A DNA stretch of 64,000 nucleotides from Dendrocalamus latiflorus (Eukaryota; Streptophyta; Magnoliopsida; Poales; Poaceae), in assembly GCA_017311315.1 (NCBI GenBank), contig CM029664.1, forward strand, positions 25,313,271 through 25,377,270, in the 5' to 3' direction. A program made the translations under genes and the position numbers. The notes under the pieces were generated by a model that saw only the letters and a program-made list of their open reading frames with translations, made no database searches and was not told the DNA's origin. Positions 24,052 to 34,300 of this stretch are shown one piece after another. The first letter of the stretch is position 1; every line of letters starts with the position of its first letter.

Positions 24052-25051
24052 TGTAACATCCCAAAAATTTAAATTTTGAAAATCTGAATTTCTTGAGTTA
24101 TTTTTGCAATATATTCTATTTGAATTTGGATTTTATGGTGTTTTCCTGAATTTGGTTGATGTTCCAAAAATTGAAATTCATAAAAGACAAAGAAACAAGC
24201 ATTAATAATGCCCTAAAAAGTGAATATGCAAATAATAGAAAACTAAAATCCTAAATACTAATCTGAAAAGATGATCCAGTATAAGAAGAGGGAAACCTGA
24301 GTTAAAAATATAAAATCTCATTTTGATAATAATGGCATAAATAGCAATAAGAGTAAATGGATAAAATACAAATTTGCATATACAAATTGTGCAAGTGAGA
24401 GCTTAGAAATAAAATATGCAAAATGAAATAAGTCAGCAAACTAACAATGAATGAAATTATATATATACATATGTATATGTATATGTGTGTGTGTATATAT
24501 ACAAAAAAAAATGAAATGGATGGAGTTAGGCCGGCCGACACCATCCAGCCCAACCCCATCCCTCCTTCGGCCGTGCAGCCCAATTTCCCGCCTGCCCGGC
24601 CCCCGTGCGCAGCGCGCAAGCGCACTCTGACGGGCGGACCCCGCCCTCGCCCTCGCCTTCTCTCCCAGCCAGCGGGCCCGGTTTCTCTCCCCCGTTCCCT
24701 CACTGGCCGGTGGCCCTCCTATCGCCCGGCTCTTTCTTCCTCCTCCTCGCTCTTCCCTCTGCCGCGCGCAGAGCTTTCCGACCACGTGGCGCGCGCTTCC
24801 TGCTGCCCCAGCGCGCGCGTGCGGAGCAAAGCAGCGGAGCAGGTAAGGGTGGTCAAGCGCCAGGAATCCCACGCCTGCCCTGTCGACATCGCCCTGTGCC
24901 CTCCGTCGCGTCCCCGCCTGCGCTCCCGCGTCACCACCGCCATGCCCATGCTCTGCCGCCCGTCACCGCGCGCTCGCATCGCCGTCTTGTCCTGGCCACT
25001 GTGCCATAGTCACCGGTCACATGGGCGCCGCAGCAACCCCCTTTCCACGCC

Positions 25052-25058
25052 TATAAAG
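25052..25058 (+). promoter_or_regulatory. TATA box of the inner element LTR
   Basis: TATAAAG followed by C/T-rich sequence. The copy in the 3' LTR is at 32366-32372. Placing the promoter here implies a U3 of about 1 kb and an exceptionally long R/U5 (inference). Confidence 0.6.
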
Positions 25059-25799
25059 AGCTCTCCCGGCCGCCCACCGCTTCCCGCGCCCCTCCCCTCT
25101 CCTCAGCTGCGCGGCGCGCTGATCGCGCCGGTCCTCCACGCCGCCCGGTCGGCTCCCAGTCTTTAAAAGCAAGGGAGCACCTCCATTAGCCTCACATCAT
25201 CCCCCACATCCTCTCCTCTCACGGAATTGAACCCCCACGACCGGAGCTCGCCAGAATCGGTTTCCTCTTCACCGCCGGCCAAGCGCACCACTGCCGCCGC
25301 CGTTCTCTCCACAGGCCGTCCCCGGCCAATTCCTCCGAGTAGGAGCACCCTCGGAGCACGGCGAAGCTTCCCCCGTCCCCGGCCGAGCCCCTCCTGGTCC
25401 GCACTTCGCCGGCACCGTGCACCTCCTCCGTTCACCGCCGCCGCACGCCGCCAAGCCGCCACAGCTGCCCCCGAGTCAAGCCGACCCCCGAGGTAGCTTC
25501 CTGTCCCCGCTGAGATGCTCTCTTGCGAATTAATTGAGTTCCTATGCCCTGTGCCGCCGTAACACCCGTTTCCTTGTTCCGCCGCCGCTCCGGGTCGCCG
25601 CCGGCCCGCTCCGAAGCTCCCCAGGCTCCGCCGACGCTTCCACCAGATTCCCCTGGCCGCGGACAACCCGTTTTCGCCGTCACACCCTCCTCTCCGACCA
25701 CCCCTCGCCGGCACCATCGTCGGCCGAGCCCGCCCCCAAGCTTCCTCTGCTTCAGCCTCCCCCACGTCCAGCTCAGCTGCGTTCCTTCGCCCGCTTCGG

Positions 25800-25867
25800 T
25801 CAGGTAAGACCCGAGCCTGAGTGGCTAGCTGCGTGCGCTGTCGCTTCAAAGACCTGAGTTCGATTCC
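25800..25867 (+). promoter_or_regulatory. Splice-donor-like site and tRNA-like A/B boxes in the inner LTR
   Basis: TCAGGTAAGA (around 25800) is a near-perfect 5' splice site. Immediately after it, TGGCTAGCTGCG (25822-25833) resembles an A box, and AGTTCGATTCC (25857-25867) matches 10 of 11 B-box positions. The copy in the 3' LTR ends at 33181. The T-arm does not pair properly, so I do not call a tRNA gene. Confidence 0.4.
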
Positions 25868-28370
25868 TCTGGCCGTAATACTTAGGATAGGTTTTTAGGA
25901 TATTTTTGCCGAGCTACAGTAAACCGAGAGAATGATTAGGAGATGATTAACTGTGATTAGGGAATATTAAAAAGGATTAATGGGAATATTAAAGATTAAT
26001 TTGAATATAAGTAAGCTCATTTAGTTCATACAGAGGTTAATTAATGCTAATTAAGAGTTAATGACTGTCATTGGTTTGTTAATTAAAAACCCCTCACTGA
26101 CTTGTGGACCCCCCTTAATTAAAGAGCAGTGGCTGGTCCCACATGTCAATGGTACAAAATTTATTAGAATATACGTGAGCTTAATAAATGTCTAATCATG
26201 GATTAGTTATTACCCGGTATGTATGATTTAAATTCGGATTAGTTGTCATGATAAATAATTAGTATAACTTTAATGTTTACATTGCAAATCTAGTTACATA
26301 TTAAGGCGTTAATTAGGAGAAGCAGCCTTGGGATAAATGTATATATTTAATAAAGCTAGCCCTTAATTAGAATATAAACATTTATGCCCTAATATTTATC
26401 ATACTACCATTAAACAAGTCTCAGCGATATATTTTATTACCTTGTACAGTAACCTTTACTTAGACAAATAAATCTAAATTAGATAGAGCTAAGCCTAAGA
26501 ATAGTTAAAGTATGAGCAAGCTAATAATAGTGACATTAATTAAATCTTAACACTAGCTCTAGTACATAATAGTATTGAGCATAATTGTATATATAACAAG
26601 TTAGGACCCATAGGAGTGGATCCCTAATTCAACTTAAACTTAGCTTAGCTATGAATGTAGATACGTAAAATATGATAATGGGATTATTAGAGGTTTAAAT
26701 TTTAATCAATTACCATATATGAATAAATATTGAGCCTTTGCTATTTATCTTAATCTAATTAGTAAGTAAAAGCCTATATCAGAGATTATTCTAAAAACTT
26801 AATAAATATATCCAAGTTAAAGTTAAGGGAGTAAAGTGGGTTGTATTGATTCGTCGGAAATTATGATTTAAAAGACTTAAGTTCTAATATAAGAAATTCC
26901 TAGACCTAGCTTTTTGGACAAGTGCTATAATACTTTTGACTAAAAGATTTATAGAATAAGTACAGATCTCATCCATCAGTCCAGTATGCCTTTACCATAA
27001 CCTAAGTTGCAAGGAATACATACCCAGCCAGACTCATACATCGATACATAGGTCTACCTAACTCATGGAACTTCCTTGATAAATACGAAAATAATAAAAG
27101 AGGTTATTAATAAAAAGATCGAATTTCGTCTTTCTCCAATCGGCTATGTTTGGCCACTTCTTCTCCAAAGTAAAATAATCCCTGTAGATACTTCCTTACT
27201 TATGATCCTTTATTATCCTAAAATTTTCCCTCACGGTAAAGTTATTCAGATAACTCGTTCTCTCACTCAAACCCAGCTACTGCTGTGTTTGCAACACACT
27301 AAACCGAATCACTCTGCTATTCTCAAATCGTAATACATGTATAAAATAAATTAAACCGGCCATTTAAATTATTCGGATTTATTTGGATCTTTTTGAGTTA
27401 TTTACTTTTATTTGCATTCAGTCATTTGTCGCGTAATTAGAAATTGGGAGTCGTGAAGATTCAGTGGATCAAACGAGATCAAGCTCGAAGTGAAGATGAA
27501 GGATAGAAGCTCAAGAGAAAGCATCGTGTGCGCCAAAGTCCGCGGTAAACCGCGCCAGGCGAGTCAATACTTTGATCATGTTGAACCTACGTTTTCTGCA
27601 AATTACTTTTGTTTAAATTATCAAATTGCATGCTGTTATGTCATATGCAAATACATGATAATTTAAGATTCTAGTTATATCCCATTGTGTACTTGGTTAA
27701 TATTACCCCCCCCCCTTTGGAATATTTGAACATGTGAACATTGTCGCCCTAGCACAAATTATAATAGTAACCTTTCGGAAATAAGTCCGTAATTATATGC
27801 CATGCGTAGTATTGTTTAGATATTCATGGGCGCGAGAGCGCCCAAGCATCACTTTTAATCCTGAGAAAAATTGGTTGGGCAGTCATGGTGGTAATGACTG
27901 ATGTATGTTGATTATGGTTATTTTATATTCCCAAAAACCTCAACATGCTTAATATCTGGGCGGATGGTTCGGGGGTATGGTGCAGTGGTGCACGAGAGTG
28001 TGGTTTGTGGTAGAACCGCCCAGATACCACTAAGGACTGAATCTTGTCATGCCAACCCGTGTAAAACAGTACAACCACAAGTCTGTAAAATACAACTTGG
28101 CTAAGTAGACTTATCGAAATCCCGGACTCATCTCACTGGTAGTGGATTGATGGGGTTATGCTATGGCAAGGGGGCCGAAGGGACACCAGTGGGGGGTGAA
28201 GTTTTCCCGCTTTCCTAACGTTGCGGGAAGTAGGAGCCCGAGCTGCGTTAGAGTCTGGGGAAAACATCCCGCGCACAGATGGGACCCATCGCAAATGGGC
28301 GGTCACCCATAATGTGAGATGGGAGAAAGGACTAGATACTTTGAAAAGTCACTGTGATGATCTGCTCAAC

Positions 28371-28482
28371 CACATGTCTAAGGAAACGTGTGGGGCAACG
28401 AGTTGATTGTCTCTTGTGGTGAAAGTGTACAAACTCTGCAGAGTCAAAACTATTCGAATAGCCGTGCCCACGGTCATGGGCA
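28371..28482 (+). promoter_or_regulatory. Conserved LTR block, inner element copy
   Basis: Shares TCTGCAGAGT and ATAGCCGTGCCCACGGTCAT with 22855-22976 of the outer element, including the TGCCCA/TGGGCA hairpin arms and an upstream CTAAGGAA motif. Also present at 35685-35796. Conservation between otherwise diverged LTRs implies function. Confidence 0.6.
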
Positions 28483-29225
28483 GACATGGGAACTTAACTG
28501 GATATAGTTCTGTTTTAAAAACATTGGAAACTGGGAATGGGAAACTTGAAGGGCGAAGGACTGCCCTGGTTTGGAATTGTCCTGGGTGTCGTCCCAGTGG
28601 TAAGTTAAGCGGCTATAACGCTGAAGAAATTGCTATATGGTGCAGATGCCATGTAACGGTGGATGGAATCTGAATCGATACTAATAATGCATTTCCTTGT
28701 ACATTATGATTTGTTCCAAAATTGCTAAGTCATAGGACTTTTTAATTAATTGTATTCAAAAGCACTCTACGCAAAATAAAATAGCCCGAGCCTCTCCTTT
28801 GTTAAGCCATGCATACTATTTATTTGCATTCTGTGTATTGGCTCGCGGAGCACGGGGTCGGAGTGCTCATGCTCGCTTTTGCGACAAAATTCAGAATCAA
28901 GAAATCAAATCACCTCGCCTCAGCAACAAGATTGGACAAGCTGGCCGAGAAGATGAAGATGTCAAGGGCTAGGTCGCGAACCTCCAGTTGGCTGCCTGTG
29001 GGCATGTCCTGAAGGTCCCACCTGTGTGCTTCGTTCTTCCGCTGCTGCAATTTAATGATTTCGGCCTAATCGGCCCATGAGTAAGTCTACTATTAAACTT
29101 TACGCTTCCGCATGATATGTATTTTGATATTCATTACTGTAACTGTGAGCACTATCTACTGATCCAGGGAATAGTGCAGTAATCACAGAGGAATCCGGAT
29201 TGAAAAATCTGGGCTCCTACAGCGA

Positions 29226-29237
29226 TGGTATCAGAGC
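29226..29237 (+). other. Primer binding site of the inner element
   Basis: TGGTATCAGAGC, four bases after the 5' LTR end; complementary to initiator-Met tRNA. Confidence 0.95.
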
Positions 29238-29886
29238 GTATCGACTGCAGGTCGTGACCTAGTTAGTCTGGCCGTTAGTTTCATGACTAGAATTATTTCT
29301 TCAAAATTTTAATTCCAAAATATAAGTGGTATTGCTCATTCTCATCTCTCTTAGATGATCTTCTCTCATCTAAATGCTGCCTTAGCCATTTTTACTTCTC
29401 AAGCTCTCTTACCCTAACTTCAAAGTGATAACACAAGAGTGAGTGCTAATGTCGACCAAATTACCCCAAATACTTCCCTCTTCTTTCTATTGATTTCAAA
29501 AAGGAGAATTTTGTTCCTCTTCTCGTACCCTTACTCCAAAAATCTAAGGTTAGGAACGTCGAAGATGCACATGAAGATAAGGAGGTTCCATTTAAACGAA
29601 CCATGCCGGTGAATCCTATGCCCTCCTATGTGTGCTCCCCGAGTAGACGATGTATTGTTGTAAGATTCTATTTGGCCCTGTGCGCTGCCTCTTGCCCTCG
29701 GGCGCCCTAATTTCGCAGGCACAGGAAAAGCTTACTTTTAAAAATTTGTGTGGCTCAGTATCACTCCAGCTCCCTGGGAGTGCTCTTTTAAAATTTTTGT
29801 ATGGGTTTAGAAGTATCTTATCTCTACGATGTAGCATTCATCTCATGCTGTTTCCTCTCATCTTTTCTGGAAAACCCTACCAGGCC
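29238..29886 (+). other. Leader of the inner element
   Basis: About 650 bp between primer binding site and the favoured start codon of the zinc-knuckle ORF. The first part resembles the outer leader in places. An in-frame ATG at 29650 would add 79 residues that match no domain I recognise. It may be a decayed gag remnant. Confidence 0.6.
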
Positions 29887-30759
29887 ATGGATGGATACAA
29901 GACAACTACTACAACCAGAAGCAAGAGGGGAAGAATAATAATTGATGCTCACAATAACCCCAACCATACGTATAGGCCGTCACCTGCCCTCACCCTATGG
30001 GGAAAGTCAGAGAGAAGCCATCATCATGAAGATAATAGTAGCCCTGCGCCAAGTAAACCTCGAAAGAAGGCCCCTTGTATCTATTGCAAGACTACTGAGC
30101 ATCGTTCCCGAAAGTGTCCTCAGAAGAAGCAAGACAAATGTTTCAACTGTGGCCACCCAGGACATTACGCGAGGAATTGCCCACTTCAAAAGCCAGAAGA
30201 ACAAGGAGATGGTGCTGCCACCACCGGCTTCAACCCCAACGAAGAAAAACCTAGCAGCTCCAAAGAAGAACGGGGTACACCTACCATAGTTCTATCACCA
30301 GACCAAGAAGCTTCGTTAAGTGCTACATGTCTCGAGTGCGGTAAAACCGGACATGTCGCACAATCATGTCCTCCATTACGCCGAGATAAACGAGGGGCAT
30401 GCTTCACCTGTGGGCAAACTGGTCATTACTGCTACAATTGCCCAGTCCCCTACTGCTTATACTGCAAGAAATATCACTACCCAGATGACTGCCTCACTAA
30501 CCTAATAGCTTGTAGGCATTGTGGAGCAAAAGGACATGAGAAAAGCCAATGTACTGTTAACTGCCCCAACTGTGGAGGAGACCACCCGCCCGCAGAATGT
30601 CCAACAAGGAAGATGACATGTTTTCTCTGTGAAGGACAAGACCATTGCCCCAAGGATTGCTACCTGAGCCCGCTGCTGACCAAAGCAGCTGAGATACAAC
30701 GGATGAGTCTCCAAATCGCCATAGGACTTGTCATGCCTGGAGTTAGAAAGAATGACTGA
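29887..30759 (+). CDS. Eight-zinc-knuckle (CCHC) protein carried by the inner element
   Basis: The ORF is open from 29650 (369 aa). I prefer the ATG at 29887 because it sits in a good context (GCCATGG) and the 79 upstream residues have no recognisable domain; this gives 290 aa. Numbered from 29650, eight knuckles occur: C143-C156, C164-C177, C227-C240, C251-C264, C269-C281, C288-C301, C305-C317 and C324-C337. Six are standard CX2CX4HX4C; the fifth and seventh have one residue fewer before the histidine. A basic N-terminal part and an acidic/serine linker (about 183-226) separate knuckles 2 and 3. There is no gag core or enzyme domain. Zinc knuckles bind single-stranded nucleic acid, and normal gypsy gag has one or two. 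The array recalls cellular CCHC proteins of the CNBP or Air1/2 kind. It could be a captured host gene fragment or an expanded gag tail; origin is unresolved. Confidence 0.8.
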   Translation: MDGYKTTTTTRSKRGRIIIDAHNNPNHTYRPSPALTLWGKSERSHHHEDNSSPAPSKPRKKAPCIYCKTTEHRSRKCPQKKQDKCFNCGHPGHYARNCPLQKPEEQGDGAATTGFNPNEEKPSSSKEERGTPTIVLSPDQEASLSATCLECGKTGHVAQSCPPLRRDKRGACFTCGQTGHYCYNCPVPYCLYCKKYHYPDDCLTNLIACRHCGAKGHEKSQCTVNCPNCGGDHPPAECPTRKMTCFLCEGQDHCPKDCYLSPLLTKAAEIQRMSLQIAIGLVMPGVRKND

Positions 30760-30762
30760 TGT

Positions 30763-30790
30763 CTGCTACCATTTATTTAAGGGGGGGTAG
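30763..30790 (+). other. Internal polypurine-tract-like motif within a hairpin
   Basis: TTTAAGGGGGGGTAG at about 30776-30790 closely resembles the genuine tract at 31351-31365 but lies about 580 bp upstream of the 3' LTR and just after the zinc-knuckle stop codon. TGCTACC and GGTAGCA flank it as 7-bp inverted repeats. It could be a second priming site or the relic of another element's 3' end. Confidence 0.5.
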
Positions 30791-31329
30791 CAAGAGTAGA
30801 TGAGTATGTTGGAGAACTACTATGATGTATAATTACTTTTGGAAGTACTAATATGATGTATGGCTACTTTGAAGGTGTAATAATACTTTAGTAGATCTAG
30901 ATGAATCCGACCGCGAAGATTTGCAGACACCGGGAGCCTTATAGTGATGAGGACAAAAGACCGCCATATAGAAATGTGTGTCGTCACCCCTGCAATCCTA
31001 ACGTCCTCTCCCCTTCTGTTTACCCCTACGGCACAGACCATTGCTACCCACCTATCAATATGAAATTCTACGACCGTATGACCAATAGGCGACACAACTA
31101 CTCCATTCTACGATGATGTGAAGACGACGATGTCAAAGCGAAGCATCTGAAAGTCTACGACCTATCCGGAGAACAAGGTTTCTCTTTTCCCTTTTGACTT
31201 CTCCACGTGTTAACCCCCAATGTGTAGATCTTCATCTCTCGATGGAGCTAAAGAACTATACGTCGAGCAGCACCCGGAAACCCATTGCTAGCTAGTATAA
31301 CCCCACCTTCTTTCTTCCAACTCTACCAA
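30791..31329 (+). other. 3' untranslated region of the inner element
   Basis: About 540 bp without a credible gene. It includes two loosely repeated stretches with ATATGATGTATGGCTAC-like text near 30820-30870. The remainder is unique in this window. Confidence 0.5.
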
Positions 31330-31365
31330 AATCTCGGGGTCGAGATTCTTTTTAAGGGGGGTAGG
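31330..31365 (+). other. Hairpin plus polypurine tract, inner element
   Basis: AATCTCG-GGGT-CGAGATT forms a 7-bp stem with a 4-base loop, followed by TTTAAGGGGGGTAGG directly before the 3' LTR. The outer element has the same arrangement at 37890-37925. The tract primes plus-strand synthesis; the adjacent hairpin is a conserved feature of unknown role. Confidence 0.8.
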
Positions 31366-31367
31366 TT

Positions 31368-34300
31368 TGTAACATCCCAAAAATTTAAATTTTGAAAATC
31401 TGAATTTCTTGAGTTATTTTTGCAATATATTCTATTTGAATTTGGATTTTATGGTGTTTTCCTGAATTTGGTTGATGTTCCAAAAATTGAAATTCATAAA
31501 AGACAAAGAAACAAGCATTAATAATGCCCTAAAAAGTGAATATGCAAATAATAGAAAACTAAAATCCTAAATACTAATCTGAAAAGATGATCCAGTATAA
31601 GAAGAGGGAAACCTGAGTTAAAAATATAAAATCTCATTTTGATAATAATGGCATAAATAGCAATAAGAGTAAATGGATAAAATACAAATTTGCATATACA
31701 AATTGTGCAAGTGAGAGCTTAGAAATAAAATATGCAAAATGAAATAAGTCAGCAAACTAACAATGAATGAAATTATATATATACATATGTATATGTATAT
31801 GTGTGTGTGTATATATACAAAAAAAAATGAAATGGATGGAGTTAGGCCGGCCGACACCATCCAGCCCAACCCCATCCCTCCTTCGGCCGTGCAGCCCAAT
31901 TTCCCGCCTGCCCGGCCCCCGTGCGCAGCGCGCAAGCGCACTCTGACGGGCGGACCCCGCCCTCGCCCTCGCCTTCTCTCCCAGCCAGCGGGCCCGGTTT
32001 CTCTCCCCCGTTCCCTCACTGGCCGGTGGCCCTCCTATCGCCCGGCTCTTTCTTCCTCCTCCTCGCTCTTCCCTCTGCCGCGCGCAGAGCTTTCCGACCA
32101 CGTGGCGCGCGCTTCCTGCTGCCCCAGCGCGCGTGCGGAGCAAAGCAGCGGAGCAGGTAAGGGTGGTCAAGCGCCAGGAATCCCACGCCTGCCCTGTCGA
32201 CATCGCCCTGTGCCCTCCGTCGCGTCCCCGCCTGCGCTCCCGCGTCACCACCGCCATGCCCATGCTCTGCCGCCCGTCACCGCGCGCTCGCATCGCCGTC
32301 TTGTCCTGGCCACTGTGCCATAGTCACCGGTCACATGGGCGCCGCAGCAACCCCCTTTCCACGCCTATAAAGAGCTCTCCCGGCCGCCCACCGCTTCCCG
32401 CGCCCCTCCCCTCTCCTCAGCTGCGCGGCGCGCTGATCGCGCCGGTCCTCCACGCCGCCCGGTCGGCTCCCAGTCTTTAAAAGCAAGGGAGCACCTCCAT
32501 TAGCCTCACATCATCCCCCACATCCTCTCCTCTCACGGAATTGAACCCCCACGACCGGAGCTCGCCAGAATCGGTTTCCTCTTCACCGCCGGCCAAGCGC
32601 ACCACTGCCGCCGCCGTTCTCTCCACAGGCCGTCCCCGGCCAATTCCTCCGAGTAGGAGCACCCTCGGAGCACGGCGAAGCTTCCCCCGTCCCCGGCCGA
32701 GCCCCTCCTGGTCCGCACTTCGCCGGCACCGTGCACCTCCTCCGTTCACCGCCGCCGCACGCCGCCAAGCCGCCACAGCTGCCCCCGAGTCAAGCCGACC
32801 CCCGAGGTAGCTTCCTGTCCCCGCTGAGATGCTCTCTTGCGAATTAATTGAGTTCCTATGCCCTGTGCCGCCGTAACACCCGTTTCCTTGTTCCGCCGCC
32901 GCTCCGGGTCGCCGCCGGCCCGCTCCGAAGCTCCCCAGGCTCCGCCGACGCTTCCACCAGATTCCCCTGGCCGCGGACAACCCGTTTTCGCCGTCACACC
33001 CTCCTCTCCGACCACCCCTCGCCGGCACCATCGTCGGCCGAGCCCGCCCCCAAGCTTCCTCTGCTTCAGCCTCCCCCACGTCCAGCTCAGCTGCGTTCCT
33101 TCGCCCGCTTCGGTCAGGTAAGACCCGAGCCTGAGTGGCTAGCTGCGTGCGCTGTCGCTTCAAAGACCTGAGTTCGATTCCTCTGGCCGTAATACTTAGG
33201 ATAGGTTTTTAGGATATTTTTGCCGAGCTACAGTAAACCGAGAGAATGATTAGGAGATGATTAACTGTGATTAGGGAATATTAAAAAGGATTAATGGGAA
33301 TATTAAAGATTAATTTGAATATAAGTAAGCTCATTTAGTTCATACAGAGGTTAATTAATGCTAATTAAGAGTTAATGACTGTCATTGGTTTGTTAATTAA
33401 AAACCCCTCACTGACTTGTGGACCCCCCTTAATTAAAGAGCAGTGGCTGGTCCCACATGTCAATGGTACAAAATTTATTAGAATATACGTGAGCTTAATA
33501 AATGTCTAATCATGGATTAGTTATTACCCGGTATGTATGATTTAAATTCGGATTAGTTGTCATGATAAATAATTAGTATAACTTTAATGTTTACATTGCA
33601 AATCTAGTTACATATTAAGGCGTTAATTAGGAGAAGCAGCCTTGGGATAAATGTATATATTTAATAAAGCTAGCCCTTAATTAGAATATAAACATTTATG
33701 CCCTAATATTTATCATACTACCATTAAACAAGTCTCAGCGATATATTTTATTACCTTGTACAGTAACCTTTACTTAGACAAATAAATCTAAATTAGATAG
33801 AGCTAAGCCTAAGAATAGTTAAAGTATGAGCAAGCTAATAATAGTGACATTAATTAAATCTTAACACTAGCTCTAGTACATAATAGTATTGAGCATAATT
33901 GTATATATAACAAGTTAGGACCCATAGGAGTGGATCCCTAATTCAACTTAAACTTAGCTTAGCTATGAATGTAGATACGTAAAATATGATAATGGGATTA
34001 TTAGAGGTTTAAATTTTAATCAATTACCATATATGAATAAATATTGAGCCTTTGCTATTTATCTTAATCTAATTAGTAAGTAAAAGCCTATATCAGAGAT
34101 TATTCTAAAAACTTAATAAATATATCCAAGTTAAAGTTAAGGGAGTAAAGTGGGTTGTATTGATTCGTCGGAAATTATGATTTAAAAGACTTAAGTTCTA
34201 ATATAAGAAATTCCTAGACCTAGCTTTTTGGACAAGTGCTATAATACTTTTGACTAAAAGATTTATAGAATAAGTACAGATCTCATCCATCAGTCCAGTA

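Larger units (their letters stand above)
24052..29221 (+). repeat. 5' LTR of the inner element, 5170 bp
   Basis: It runs from TGTAACATCCC to GGCTCCTACA and is matched throughout by 31368-36535. Layout: AT-rich start with a TA/TG microsatellite (24457-24501), a GC-rich promoter-like part with a TATA box (24530-25870), 1.6 kb of AT-rich sequence, and a C run near 27706. The end carries the block shared with the outer element. Proline- and alanine-rich ORFs in the GC-rich part overlap in several frames on both strands and are not credible genes. Confidence 0.96.

Noticed and set aside
24447..25857. Long proline-, arginine- and alanine-rich ORFs in the inner LTR (also 31763-33171)
   Set aside because: They occur in several frames on both strands of a GC-rich promoter-like region and are explained by base composition.
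25810..25880. A tRNA gene in the LTR
   Set aside because: B box is strong but T-arm and acceptor stems do not pair, so it is listed only as a pol III-like motif.
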